Of a DNA stretch of 64,000 nt, positions 10,423 to 19,035 are shown one piece after another (position 1 is the stretch's first letter; every line of letters begins with the position of its first letter). Origin of the DNA: Hyphomonas sp. (GTDB lineage: Bacteria; Pseudomonadota; Alphaproteobacteria; Caulobacterales; Hyphomonadaceae); NCBI RefSeq assembly GCF_018402285.1, contig NZ_JAGYJH010000001.1, positions 19,589 through 83,588 of the forward strand, written 5' to 3'. Position numbers and translations under genes: made by a program. Under the pieces are notes generated by a model that was not told where the DNA came from, did no database searches, and worked only from the letters and a program-made list of their open reading frames with translations.

Positions 10423-11388
10423 TTGACCACGCAATCCGACCTCGATCTTGCCCGCACTGTCATCCGCACCGAGCGCGATGCCCTTGAAAAGCTTGAATCC
10501 GTCATCGGCCCGGAGCTGGCCGAGGCCGTAAACATCATCCTTGCCACCGACCGGCATGTGATTGTCGCAGGCGTCGGCAAGTCCGGCCATATCGGCCAGA
10601 AGATCGCCGCGAGCCTCGCCTCGACCGGCACGCCCGCCTTCTTCCTTCACCCCACTGAAGCCAGCCATGGCGACCTCGGCATGATTGTTCCGGGGTCTGT
10701 CGTTCTGGCGATTTCCTATTCCGGCGAGAGCCGCGAGCTGACCGACCTGCTGCGCTACTGCAAGGGCAACGCAATCCCGCTGATCGCAATGACCCGCGCG
10801 CGCCAATCAACCCTTGGCCGCTATGCCGATGTGGTGCTCGAAACGCCGGTTGTACCCGAAGCCTGCCCCAATGGCCTGGCGCCCACTTCGTCCACGACCA
10901 TGGCGCTCGCCCTGGGCGACGCGCTCACAATCGTGCTGATGGCGCGGCGCGGCTTCTCGCGCGAAGAGTTCGGCTTCCGCCATCCCGGCGGCAAGCTCGG
11001 CCGCACGCTGCAGACGGCTGCAGATTACATCCGCGACCAGTCTGGCCCGCTGCCGCTCGCGGGCGCAAATGCCAGCTTCGAGGAGCTGGTCATCGCCGTG
11101 TCCGAAGGCCGCAAGGGCTGCGCCGGCATTGTGGATGAGGATGGCAAGCTGATCGGCATGGTCACGGACGGTGACCTGCGCCGGGCGATCCTCGCCGGGC
11201 GCCTGAAGGCTGGCGCATATGAAGTGATGACCCCGCGCCCGCAGACGATCAACCCGTCCGAGCGGATGATGAATGTCATCAAGAGCTTCAGCGAGAACCG
11301 GATCTCGAACGCCTTCGTGGTCGACGAGACCGGCGCGCCCGCCGGCCTCATCGACATGAAGGACCTTCTGGCCGAAGGCTATGTCTGA
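10423..11388 (+). CDS. kdsD: Arabinose-5-phosphate isomerase (KdsD/KpsF)
   Basis: 321 residues: SIS domain (residues about 30-170, VIVAGVGKSGHIGQKIAASLASTG, then SYSGES) and two CBS domains (about 200-320; GIVDEDGKLIGMVTDGDLRR and NAFVVDETGAPAGLIDMKDLL). It converts ribulose-5-phosphate to arabinose-5-phosphate, the first step toward Kdo of lipopolysaccharide. The HPGGKLGR sequence before the CBS pair is typical. The start is a TTG at 10423 with GAGGAG upstream; no ATG fits the conserved N-terminus. Confidence 0.93.
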   Translation: MTTQSDLDLARTVIRTERDALEKLESVIGPELAEAVNIILATDRHVIVAGVGKSGHIGQKIAASLASTGTPAFFLHPTEASHGDLGMIVPGSVVLAISYSGESRELTDLLRYCKGNAIPLIAMTRARQSTLGRYADVVLETPVVPEACPNGLAPTSSTTMALALGDALTIVLMARRGFSREEFGFRHPGGKLGRTLQTAADYIRDQSGPLPLAGANASFEELVIAVSEGRKGCAGIVDEDGKLIGMVTDGDLRRAILAGRLKAGAYEVMTPRPQTINPSERMMNVIKSFSENRISNAFVVDETGAPAGLIDMKDLLAEGYV

Positions 11389-11393
11389 GCAGG

Positions 11394-12176
11394 CTACTTC
11401 GTCAGCTCGAACATCACGCTGAGATTGGCCGTGACGCCGACTTCACCGCCCGCAACCGGGGTTGATTCCATCATGCTGTCGGCCATCGCCATCCGCGCCA
11501 TCTGCATCGGCTGGGGCGACTGTTCATAGCCTTCGGTGATGGTCACGATGCGGGCGACCCGCAGACCAGCAGCAGACGCGTAGAGCTCTGCCTTCGCAAT
11601 GGCATCCTTCATCGCCTTGGCGCGGGCCTCGTTGCGCATTTCCTTGTCGTCATCGATGGCGAAGTTGACGCCCGAAAGCGTATTTCCGCCTGAAGAAACC
11701 AGCCCGTCGATCGTGTCGCCCAGGCGGCTGAGGTCGCGCACGCGCACGGTGACCTGATTGGACGCGACATAGCCTGCCAGTTTCTGCTGGCCGCGCTTCA
11801 TGCCGGTGCGATCCTCGGTTTCGATATAGTCGTAACGCGGCTGCAGGCTGAGCCCGGAGGTCTGCATGTCGCGGTCGGCGATGCCGGCGGCGCGCAGCGC
11901 CTCGAACACGCCGTTCATGGCAGACGACTGGGCCGCCATCGCCTCTTTCGCCGTGGCGCGCTCCTCGGTCACACCGGCTGTGACGAACGCAATGTCGGGC
12001 GCACGATCGATCCGCGCTTCAGCCGATACATTGATGGTGGTTTCAGGCTGGATCGAGTTGGGATGTCCCATCTGTGTGCTCCCGGCTGGCGCGGCGTAGG
12101 CGGCCGCTCCCTGCGCGCAGGCAGCCGGAGCAAGGGCCATAACCAGCGCGATGGCGGACAAAGTTGCATGTTTCAT
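11394..12176 (-). CDS. Periplasmic SIMPL (DUF541) domain protein
   Basis: 260 residues with a signal peptide (cleavage after about ACAQG/AAAYA). The SIMPL domain follows: INVSAEARIDRAPDIAFVTAGV, then SLQPRYDY, GYVASNQVTVRVRDLSRLGDTIDG, and a C-terminal GEVGVTANLSVMFELTK. Family members form beta-rich oligomers in the periplasm; their function is poorly defined, some being linked to oxidative stress. It ends 5 bases from the convergent kdsD stop. The N-terminal cysteine region (PAACAQG) could allow lipidation, but the residue at -1 favours ordinary secretion. Confidence 0.85.
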   Translation of the reverse strand: MKHATLSAIALVMALAPAACAQGAAAYAAPAGSTQMGHPNSIQPETTINVSAEARIDRAPDIAFVTAGVTEERATAKEAMAAQSSAMNGVFEALRAAGIADRDMQTSGLSLQPRYDYIETEDRTGMKRGQQKLAGYVASNQVTVRVRDLSRLGDTIDGLVSSGGNTLSGVNFAIDDDKEMRNEARAKAMKDAIAKAELYASAAGLRVARIVTITEGYEQSPQPMQMARMAMADSMMESTPVAGGEVGVTANLSVMFELTK

Positions 12177-12282
12177 GGATAATCACCTCTTAACCGGGAA
12201 CCGGATGTGGATGTGTCTGTCTTGTATTCCGAAGAAGGCCGTTGCGTGGCAAGCCTGCGGGCCTTAAACGACTTTCCCTGTG

Positions 12283-12359
12283 GGGCCTGTAGCTCAGTTG
12301 GTTAGAGCGGACCGCTCATAACGGTTTGGTCGCAGGTTCAAGTCCTGCCGGGCCCACCA
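12283..12359 (+). tRNA. tRNA with CAU anticodon, probably tRNA-Ile2
   Basis: Complete cloverleaf, 77 bases with encoded CCA: acceptor GGGCCTG/CGGGCCC, D arm GCTC/GAGC, anticodon stem GACCG/CGGTT around loop CTCATAA (anticodon CAU), T arm GCAGG/CCTGC. CAU can be elongator Met, initiator Met or lysidine-modified Ile2. The 1-72 pair is matched, so it is not initiator. The variable loop and T-arm pattern (TTGGTCGC) resemble enterobacterial Ile2 more than elongator Met, which is why I favour Ile2. Confidence 0.9.
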
Positions 12360-12421
12360 AGGATTTCCACAGGCAGAATGTCAACAAGTTCAACGCGATC
12401 AGCTTGGAGGGCAGGGCTGCC

Positions 12422-12442
12422 ACGGAATTGCTCCAATTCCGT
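12422..12442. promoter_or_regulatory. Perfect 8-bp inverted repeat between tRNA and capD-like gene
   Basis: ACGGAATT (12422-12429) and AATTCCGT (12435-12442) with a 5-base spacer, 111 bases upstream of the epimerase start. No T-run follows, so it is not an obvious terminator for the tRNA; it could be an operator. The rest of the 193-base gap (12360-12552) holds no convincing gene. Confidence 0.35.
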
Positions 12443-12552
12443 TACAAAGAATTGCGGTCTGATGTCGGCATTCATGCTATGCATCTGAAGGCCGCAGTGG
12501 CACTACTCGAGGGGTCTGCTTCGCGCGGGCGAGTGTTGAGGGAGTATACGTC

Positions 12553-14445
12553 GTGACACCCAGAGACGCCGCACGGCGTGCCATGGCCCTGACCCTCACA
12601 TTCGACATCGTCATGGCTGGCCTGGCGATGTCGGCGGCGCATCTCGATACCCACCTCACCCAGGACAACCGCGACCCGTTCAACTATCTGAGCTGGCTGG
12701 CAGCAAGCGCCGCCTTCATGCTTGCAGCGTCCGTTGCTCTTGTGCTGGGCGGCATTCACCGTCAGGTCTGGCGCCATATGGGCGCGCCCGATGCGTGGCG
12801 CCTTGTACAGATCATCGGCCTGACGGCCCTGTTCTACCTGCCCGTGATGGTCACGCTGAACGGCCACCTCGAATCACCCGTTCCCACTCTGCTGCTTGCC
12901 ATCGGTTTCTGGACCGTCGCGCTGTTTGGCGGACGGATGGTTGCGCGCTGGCGCTCCACCCAGCGCCCGATGCAGATCTTCCAGCAGCTGCCCAAGGACG
13001 GCCAGCCGATCCTGCTGCTTGGCAACCAGGAAAGCTGGATCGATGTCCTCCGGCGCCTCGAAGGCCGTGATTCGGAAAAGGCCGTGCGCGTGCTCGGTCT
13101 CGTCGAAATGGCGGCGCAGGAACCCGGCCGCGCCGTCCGCGGCGTGCCCATCCTCGGCAGCCTCAAGGAACTCAGCGACATCATCGAAATCATGGTGCTG
13201 CGCTATGGCGAGACCCCCTGGGTTGCCCTGACCGGCCCGGCCCGCACACCCGCGGTAATGCTGCAGGTTCTCGAAGTCACTTCACGCCACGGCGCCGAGA
13301 TAATGGCGCTTGGCCATGACGCAGCCGCCCAGGTGCTCGAACCGCTGCGCCCGGCAGACCTCCTGGCCCGGCCCGAGCGGCATCTCGACATGGAGCCTGT
13401 GCGCAAGATCCTGACTGGCGCGCGCGTACTTGTCACTGGCGGGGGCGGCTCCATCGGCTCCGAACTCGTGCGCCAGGTCGCCCAGGAATCCCCGGCCGAG
13501 CTGACGATCATCGATTTGTCCGAGTACAATCTCTACAAGATCGAGATGGAGCTGAAGCGCGACTGGCCGAAGCTGAAATTCAGCTGCCATCTGGGCGACA
13601 TACGCGACGAGAACCGTGTCGCGGGTATCTTCTCGGCTGCGCGGCCCGATACGGTCATCCACGCCGCTGCCCTAAAACATGTGCCGCTGATGGAGCGCCA
13701 TGCCTGTGAGGCAATCCTGACCAACGTCGCCGGCGCGCGCATTGCTGCGCAGTCGGCCGTCGCGGCGGGCGCCAAACGCTTCGTCTTCATCTCGACCGAC
13801 AAGGCCGTAGACCCGGACAATGTCATGGGGGCCACCAAACGGCTTGCCGAGCTCTGTATCGGGCGGATCCTGACGGAAACGGGCATGGCCGTTGCCATGG
13901 TGCGCTTCGGCAATGTTCTGGGCTCCTCGGGCTCTGTCGTGCCGCTGTTCGAGCGCCAGATCGCCCAGGGCGGCCCGGTGACGATCACCGATCCTGATGC
14001 CACGCGCTTCTTCATGACCATCGAGGAAGCCTCCGCGCTGGTGCTGCAGGCCGCCGCAATGGACGGGCCCGAGGGCGAAGCCGGCCTCTATGTGCTCGAC
14101 ATGGGCGACCCGATCCCGATCCGCCAGCTGGCCGAAACGATGATCCGCCTGAAGGGCAAGGTGCCCTATGTCGACGTCGCCATCGAGACAATGGGCCTGC
14201 GCGAAGGCGAGAAGCTGCACGAGGAGCTGACCTATCCGCACGAGGCGCTGCAACCGACCCCGATCAGCGGCGTTCACCGGGTGAGCTATGAAGCCGCCCA
14301 TAACGAGCTGTTCAACAAACAGCTGACCCAGCTGATCGAGACCGCCCGCAGCCACCAGCCCGCAGAGGCCCTGCGCCTGCTCGGCATTCTGGTACCCGAA
14401 TACGGCTCGGAACGCGCCGAACTGCTCAACCTCCGCCTCGCCTGA
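12553..14445 (+). CDS. Membrane-bound nucleotide-sugar 4,6-dehydratase/epimerase (CapD/PglF-like)
   Basis: 630 residues. Four hydrophobic N-terminal segments (residues about 10-125) anchor it in the inner membrane; a CoA-binding-like Rossmann region follows (about 150-260), then the SDR domain with the GGGGSIGSE dinucleotide loop (about 297) and the catalytic-region STDKAVDPDNVMGATKR. Family members dehydrate or epimerise UDP-GlcNAc-type sugars for surface polysaccharide or glycan synthesis. Start is GTG at 12553 with GAGGGAG upstream. No other glycan genes are adjacent, so the exact product sugar is unknown. Confidence 0.88.
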   Translation: MTPRDAARRAMALTLTFDIVMAGLAMSAAHLDTHLTQDNRDPFNYLSWLAASAAFMLAASVALVLGGIHRQVWRHMGAPDAWRLVQIIGLTALFYLPVMVTLNGHLESPVPTLLLAIGFWTVALFGGRMVARWRSTQRPMQIFQQLPKDGQPILLLGNQESWIDVLRRLEGRDSEKAVRVLGLVEMAAQEPGRAVRGVPILGSLKELSDIIEIMVLRYGETPWVALTGPARTPAVMLQVLEVTSRHGAEIMALGHDAAAQVLEPLRPADLLARPERHLDMEPVRKILTGARVLVTGGGGSIGSELVRQVAQESPAELTIIDLSEYNLYKIEMELKRDWPKLKFSCHLGDIRDENRVAGIFSAARPDTVIHAAALKHVPLMERHACEAILTNVAGARIAAQSAVAAGAKRFVFISTDKAVDPDNVMGATKRLAELCIGRILTETGMAVAMVRFGNVLGSSGSVVPLFERQIAQGGPVTITDPDATRFFMTIEEASALVLQAAAMDGPEGEAGLYVLDMGDPIPIRQLAETMIRLKGKVPYVDVAIETMGLREGEKLHEELTYPHEALQPTPISGVHRVSYEAAHNELFNKQLTQLIETARSHQPAEALRLLGILVPEYGSERAELLNLRLA

Positions 14446-14461
14446 TCCGGCAATCGCAAAC

Positions 14462-14488
14462 AAAAAAGGGCGCCCCTCAGAGCGCCCC
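14462..14488 (-). terminator. Terminator downstream of the DUF1428 gene
   Basis: On the minus strand GGGCGC pairs with GCGCCC across an 8-base loop and is followed by six T residues. It serves the minus-strand operon ending at 14524; the plus-strand side lacks a T-run, so the capD-like gene has no clear terminator here. Confidence 0.65.
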
Positions 14489-14523
14489 AGTGCAGAATTG
14501 GGATCTGGCCGCCATGGCCAGCA

Positions 14524-15240
14524 TCACACGTCCACAAGCGGAACAAAGCTGCCATAGATCATGCGTCCCATGTCGGCGCCCACCGTATGCGGACCGAATT
14601 CCTGCATGCGGGGATCCGCCATGATCCTTTCCCAGCCAGCGTCCCGCGCGGCCTTGTCCTTCCAGTTGATCCAGGAGAACACTACCGCCTCATCCGGCTT
14701 GCGCAGGGAGGCGGTGTGGAAATCATTCACCGTGCCTTCGGGCAGGTTGTCACCCCAGGCATCGACGACCGAAATCGCGCCATACTCCTGGAACAGCGCC
14801 GCCATCTTTTCTGACGCCGCCGTATAGGCCTCCCGCTTGTCGGCGGGTACCGGCAGAACCGTACCGTCGATATAACCGGTCTTGACCGTAGCATCGCCAA
14901 GAATTGTCTGAAACCCGCCGACAATCATCCGCTTGCCATCAAATGGCATTTCGGGAAATTCCTTCCCCTGCATGTCGGCGATCATCTTCTGCTCGGCTTC
15001 ATCGCTGGTTTTCCTATCGGGCCAGACAACCCAGGAGAACATTGCGGTCTCGTGAGGCTGTCGCATCACGGCCGAGTTGATGCAGTTGACCTTGCCCTGG
15101 GGCACATCATCACCCCAGCCTTCCACCATCGCCACTGCGCCGTAGTCCTTGAACATCGGCCAGGCCTCTTCGGCATGCTTGCGATAGGCATCCTTGTTGG
15201 CAGTCGGCACGGCCAGCAGAAATCCGCTTACATATGTCAT
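14524..15240 (-). CDS. Tandem duplicated DUF1428 (YbaA-like) protein
   Basis: 238 residues consisting of two copies of a DUF1428 domain (about 1-118 and 119-238). The halves align along their whole length: YVSGFLLAVP / YIDGTVLPVP, YGAVAMVEGWGDDVPQGKVN / YGAISVVDAWGDNLPEGTVN, FSWVVWPD / FSWINWKD, and a shared final IxAD. DUF1428 proteins are normally single-domain and belong to the dimeric alpha-beta barrel fold, so this is a covalently fused dimer. Function unknown. ATG at 15240 has AAGGAG 10 bases upstream; the longer in-frame extension upstream is rejected. It shares a strand with a small ORF and a GST gene. Confidence 0.85.
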   Translation of the reverse strand: MTYVSGFLLAVPTANKDAYRKHAEEAWPMFKDYGAVAMVEGWGDDVPQGKVNCINSAVMRQPHETAMFSWVVWPDRKTSDEAEQKMIADMQGKEFPEMPFDGKRMIVGGFQTILGDATVKTGYIDGTVLPVPADKREAYTAASEKMAALFQEYGAISVVDAWGDNLPEGTVNDFHTASLRKPDEAVVFSWINWKDKAARDAGWERIMADPRMQEFGPHTVGADMGRMIYGSFVPLVDV

Positions 15241-15407
15241 TGCTCTTGCTCCTTCGCGCTCGGGGCATCTGCGCCATGGCGGCACGTGCCCCCGCTTCCC
15301 TTTCCTCGAGGGTTCCGGGCGGCCGCGCCCTGGCAGGTAATATGCGGGCTCTCGAGCCCTATCCCCATCTCCGCAGCAATCTCTGCCACGGGTTTTCCCG
15401 CCGTCAT
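15237..15407 (-). CDS. Possible small protein (56 aa) between GST and DUF1428 genes
   Basis: A short frame starting at ATG 15407, 8 bases after GAAAGG, and ending in a TGA that overlaps the next gene's ATG (ATGA). That start signal and coupling are better than chance. The N-terminal half (MTAGKPVAEIAAEMGIG) looks helical; the C-terminal half is Gly/Arg/Ser-rich and low in complexity. I recognise no family. It may instead be only a spacer between the GST stop (15429) and the DUF1428 start. Confidence 0.3.
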   Translation of the reverse strand: MTAGKPVAEIAAEMGIGLESPHITCQGAAARNPRGKGSGGTCRHGADAPSAKEQEQ

Positions 15408-15428
15408 GGCACCATCCTTTCTTCGTTC

Positions 15429-16079
15429 TCAAGCCGGCTCATGCGCGGCAAAGACTTTCAGTTGCGCGTCAATCGCCCGCTTGAAAGCAGGCCTCCCGAT
15501 GCAGCGGTCGCAATAGGCCTCCAGTGCCGGAAACTGCGCCAGCGTGCCGTCCCGCTTCAGTTCCCGCAGAACGCTCGCCATCAAAAGATCGGCGGCCGTA
15601 AAGCGTCCGGCTTCCAGATAGTCCCGGCCGTTCAGCCAACCGGACAGTTGATTGAGCCGCATGTCGAGCATGCCCCGCGCGCTTTTCAGATAGCCTTCCG
15701 CCCACGGCTTGCCGGCATTGAACAGCTGCGTCCCGGTCACATTCATCACATGAGGCTCAATCGAGTTGAGCGCGGCAAAGGCCCAGCTCATCACCCACGC
15801 CTGCGCCGCCGCTTCCCTGGGCATCAGGGCGTCCGATCCCTGCGCAACGTGCATCACGATGGCCGCAGACTCGAACATCTCAACCCTGTCATCCCGGTAA
15901 ACCGGCACCTGTGCAAAGGGCTGGCGCGCGAGGTGCTCGGGCTGCAGCTTCTGCTCATGGTCGATCAGGCGATCTGTATACGGCATTCCTGCCTCTTCCA
16001 GAGCCCAGCGAACGCGCAGGTCCTTCACGAAACCCTGCGCGAACTCCGGCACCCAGTTGTAAGCGGTCACTTCCCGCAT
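15429..16079 (-). CDS. Glutathione S-transferase family protein
   Basis: 216 residues with a thioredoxin-like N-terminal domain (residues 1-85: VRWALEEAGMPYTDRLID, then the cis-Pro region FAQVPVYRDD and the ES-containing glutathione-binding turn FESAAIVMHV) and an all-helical C-terminal domain (about 90-216) with the GRDYLEAGRFTAADLLMASVLREL N-cap motif. It probably conjugates or reduces electrophiles in the cytoplasm. It is divergent from a marR-type gene, and the shared 122-base promoter region carries a palindrome, so it is likely under that regulator. Confidence 0.88.
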   Translation of the reverse strand: MREVTAYNWVPEFAQGFVKDLRVRWALEEAGMPYTDRLIDHEQKLQPEHLARQPFAQVPVYRDDRVEMFESAAIVMHVAQGSDALMPREAAAQAWVMSWAFAALNSIEPHVMNVTGTQLFNAGKPWAEGYLKSARGMLDMRLNQLSGWLNGRDYLEAGRFTAADLLMASVLRELKRDGTLAQFPALEAYCDRCIGRPAFKRAIDAQLKVFAAHEPA

Positions 16080-16165
16080 CTCCTGTCCTCCATCAGTCCC
16101 TGGCGGCGCTGCGCGCCTGCCTTATCCGCAACACCGCCCTTCCGGCGGCCCTGGCATCTTTCTCA

Positions 16166-16193
16166 TTGACTTAAACGTTGATGTCAACATAAT
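16166..16193 (+). promoter_or_regulatory. Promoter and likely MarR operator in GST/marR intergenic region
   Basis: TTGACT (16166-16171) and CATAAT (16188-16193) with 16 bases between form a good sigma-70-type promoter reading toward marR. Between them sits GTTGA-TG-TCAAC (16177-16188), a 12-base palindrome ideally placed to block the polymerase. The start codon lies only 8 bases past the -10 element and no ribosome site is present, suggesting a leaderless mRNA. Confidence 0.6.
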
Positions 16194-16201
16194 ATATTTT
16201 T

Positions 16202-16648
16202 ATGAAAACCGACCTGCCTTTCGACACGACGCTGGAAGTTTACGGCCGCTGTCTCTGCTTCGGCATGCACCGCGCCGCGCGCACACTGGCGCGCCGGTTT
16301 GACGCGGCCTTCGCCCCTCTCGGCATCAGCCACGGGCAGTATTCCCTGATGATGTCGCTGAACCGGCCGGACCCGCCCCGGCTTGGCGAGGCAGCCGCCT
16401 TCCTGGCCATGGACCGCACGACCCTGACGGCCAATCTCAAGCCGCTGGAACGGCTGGGCTATGTGAAAATTGTTCCGGATAAGGATGACAAGCGGTCACG
16501 CCGCCTGATCCTCACATCCGCCGGCCGCAAGGTCCTGGCCGCGGCCGTGCCCATCTGGCGCGCCACACATGACGAGGTGGACGCGCTCTTCTCCGGCAAT
16601 CCGGCGGCGCTGCGAAACCAGCTGCTGGAGGTCGCCGCCGGCTGTTAA
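16202..16648 (+). CDS. MarR-family transcriptional regulator
   Basis: 148 residues with the MarR winged-helix fold: HGQYSLMMSLNRPDPPRLGEAAAFLAMDRTTLTANLKPLERLGYVKIV (recognition helix around TTLTANLKPLERLG) and the wing DKDDKRSRRLILTSAGRK. It usually acts as a ligand-released repressor. The divergent GST operon is the most likely target, with autoregulation through the palindrome in its own promoter. The effector cannot be told from sequence. Confidence 0.9.
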   Translation: MKTDLPFDTTLEVYGRCLCFGMHRAARTLARRFDAAFAPLGISHGQYSLMMSLNRPDPPRLGEAAAFLAMDRTTLTANLKPLERLGYVKIVPDKDDKRSRRLILTSAGRKVLAAAVPIWRATHDEVDALFSGNPAALRNQLLEVAAGC

Positions 16649-16742
16649 GCCTCCCGCCCTGAAACAGGAACACCGGCGGAGCTGCCCCCGCCGGTTATCC
16701 CGTTTACCTCAATGAGGCCAAGCTGATCCGGAAAAAAACCCC

Positions 16743-17696
16743 TCAGGCCCGCCGCGCCGAGCGCACATAGCGCACCATGCCGTCCGTAGAGGTCATGACC
16801 AGCGTATGGGTGTGCACGCGCGCGTCGCGGTGCAGCACGCCGTCCAGCAGGCTGCCCTTGGTCACGCCGGTTGCGCAGAATACGGTCTCGCCGGAGGCCA
16901 GTTCATTCAGGGTGTAGGTCTTACCAAAATCGGTGATGCCGACGCGGGTGGCGCGTTTCTTCTCGTCTTCATTGCGGAAAACGAGACGGCCAAACATCTG
17001 TCCGCCCACGCACTTCAGCGCGGCCGCCGCCAGAACGCCTTCCGGCGCCCCGCCCTGGCCGACATACATGTCGACCCCGGTCAGCGAATTGGTCGTGGCG
17101 ATCACGCCGGCCACATCGCCGTCGGTGATCAGCGACACCCGCGCGCCGGCAGAGCGCAGCGAGTCGATGATGTCCTGGTGGCGCGGACGGTCCAGCACGC
17201 AGACGGTCATGTCCTCGACCTTGCGCCCCGCATGCTTGGCCAGCGCCTTGATGTTCTCTGCCGGGCTGGCGTCCAGGGTGATGATGCCTTCGGGATAGCC
17301 CGGGCCGACGGCCAGCTTGTCCATATAGGTGTCGGGCGCGTGCAGCAGGCCGCCGCGCGGCGCAATCGCCAGCACCGCGCAGGCGTCCGGCATGGCTTTC
17401 GCCGTCAGCGTCGTGCCTTCAAGCGGGTCGAGCGCGATGTCGATTTCCGGGCCTTTGCCCGTGCCGACTTCCTCGCCGATATACAGCATCGGGGCTTCGT
17501 CCCGCTCGCCTTCGCCGATAACGACGCGGCCCCGGAAGTCCACCGCATTGAAGGCCGAGCGCATTGCGTCCACCGCCGCGGCATCAGCCTTTTTCTCGTC
17601 GCCCCGGCCCACCATACGGGCAGCAGCGATGGCTGCTTCCTCCGTCACACGCACCATTGCGTCGGCGAGACTTGATGTCAGTACGCTGTTATCCAT
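16743..17696 (-). CDS. glpX: Class II fructose-1,6-bisphosphatase GlpX
   Basis: 317 residues, full length. Metal and substrate motifs are present: VVIGEGERDEAPMLYIGE, then IDIALDPLEGTTLTAKAMPDACAV, and TDGDVAGVI. It removes the 1-phosphate from fructose-1,6-bisphosphate in gluconeogenesis and is the main FBPase type in many alphaproteobacteria. It lies 55 bases downstream of hom on the same strand, a neighbourhood (aminotransferase, hom, glpX) often conserved in this class. Confidence 0.96.
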   Translation of the reverse strand: MDNSVLTSSLADAMVRVTEEAAIAAARMVGRGDEKKADAAAVDAMRSAFNAVDFRGRVVIGEGERDEAPMLYIGEEVGTGKGPEIDIALDPLEGTTLTAKAMPDACAVLAIAPRGGLLHAPDTYMDKLAVGPGYPEGIITLDASPAENIKALAKHAGRKVEDMTVCVLDRPRHQDIIDSLRSAGARVSLITDGDVAGVIATTNSLTGVDMYVGQGGAPEGVLAAAALKCVGGQMFGRLVFRNEDEKKRATRVGITDFGKTYTLNELASGETVFCATGVTKGSLLDGVLHRDARVHTHTLVMTSTDGMVRYVRSARRA

Positions 17697-17751
17697 AGGT
17701 TTTTCTCCGAAAACGGGTCATCATTCATGTGTCTGCGAGCAGCCTAAGCAA

Positions 17752-19035
17752 TTAGCTTGCCGTCTCGATCCTGATCAGTCTGGGGGCTTCCACGGTCACC
17801 CCGAGCGCCTCGATCCGGCCAATGGCCGACAGGATCTGCCGGCGCGGGCAGCGATGGGTCACCACGGCCACCGGGCTTGCGCCCGTTTCATCAGCCGAAT
17901 CCTGGAGCAGCTTGTCCACCGACACGCCCTCCTCGGCCAGCGCCTCGGTCAGCGCGGCCAGCGTGCCGGGCTTGTCGGTCAGGCGCACGCGCAGGAAGAA
18001 AGGCGACACCTCCTCCTGCCCGCCCGCCACGAAGGGCTGGGCCACATGGTGCTCGGCGCGGCCAAAGGCGTTGCGGATGGCCGGGCGGAAGAGCTTGGCC
18101 ACGTCCCCCATCACCGCGCTCGCCGTCGGGCCGGAGCCTGCACCGGGGCCGGTCAGCACGATCGCGCCCAGCGGGTCGGCCTCCACGCGCACGGAGTTCA
18201 GCGACCCGTCGATCCGCGACAGGGCATGCCCGATCGGCAGCGCCATCGGCTCCACCCGGCAGACCACGCCCTCGCGCGTCAGGACGCCTTCGGCGATGAG
18301 CTTGATGCGGAAACCCAGACGGTCGGCCAGACGCAGGTCCAGAAGGCCGATCTCCTCGATGCCGCGCACCGAAACTTTCGAGAAATCAAGGTCAGCCGAG
18401 AAGGCAATCGCCGATAGGATCGCCGCCTTGTGGGCTGCGTCCATGCCCGAAACGTCCAGCGTCGGGTCGACTTCGGCAAAGCCGCGCCGCTGGGCTTCGT
18501 CCAGCACGTCCTCATAGGACCGGCCGGTTTCCAGCATGGTGGAGGTGATGAAATTGCAGGTGCCGTTGAGAATGCCCGAAACCCGGGTCACTTCCGTGCC
18601 CGCAAGGCTGTCGCGCAGCACGCGCACCACCGGGATGCCCCCGGCCACAGCCGCTTCGAACAGCAGGTCGACCTGCTTTTCCGCCGCGAGGTTCGCCAGC
18701 ATATTGCCATGCTTGGCAATCAGCGCCTTGTTGGCGGTCACCACATGCTTGCCCGCGCGCAGGGCCGATTCCACGGCAAACTTCGCCGGGCCGTCAGAGC
18801 CCCCGATCAGCTCGACAAATACGTCCACATTCGGGTCTTCGGCCAGCGTCGCAGCGTCGTCAAACCAGGTATAGGCATCGGTATTCACCGGCCGGTTGCG
18901 GTTCTGCGAGCGCGCGCTCACACCGGCAATCTCGACCTTTCCCGGCAGGCGCAGCCGGTCCTGACGCTGCACCAGCTCGATCAGCCCGGCGCCCACATGG
19001 CCGAGGCCGGCAATTCCAATTCTCAACGGGCCCAT
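17752..19035 (-). CDS. hom: Homoserine dehydrogenase
   Basis: 427 residues: N-terminal NAD(P)-binding domain (GIAGLGHVGAGLIELV), central catalytic domain with GILNGTCNFI and EVDPTLDVSGMDAAHKAAIL containing the catalytic lysine, and a C-terminal ACT domain (about 345-427, VRLTDKPGTLAALTEAL) for feedback regulation, presumably by threonine. It reduces aspartate semialdehyde to homoserine in the Thr/Met branch. Start ATG 19035. The aminotransferase gene lies further upstream on the same strand, separated by the EF-hand and zinc-ribbon genes. Confidence 0.96.
   Translation of the reverse strand: MGPLRIGIAGLGHVGAGLIELVQRQDRLRLPGKVEIAGVSARSQNRNRPVNTDAYTWFDDAATLAEDPNVDVFVELIGGSDGPAKFAVESALRAGKHVVTANKALIAKHGNMLANLAAEKQVDLLFEAAVAGGIPVVRVLRDSLAGTEVTRVSGILNGTCNFITSTMLETGRSYEDVLDEAQRRGFAEVDPTLDVSGMDAAHKAAILSAIAFSADLDFSKVSVRGIEEIGLLDLRLADRLGFRIKLIAEGVLTREGVVCRVEPMALPIGHALSRIDGSLNSVRVEADPLGAIVLTGPGAGSGPTASAVMGDVAKLFRPAIRNAFGRAEHHVAQPFVAGGQEEVSPFFLRVRLTDKPGTLAALTEALAEEGVSVDKLLQDSADETGASPVAVVTHRCPRRQILSAIGRIEALGVTVEAPRLIRIETAS

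Noticed and set aside
12326..12556. Short frame starting inside the CAU tRNA
   Set aside because: Overlaps the tRNA and the start of the capD-like gene; no ribosome site or family.
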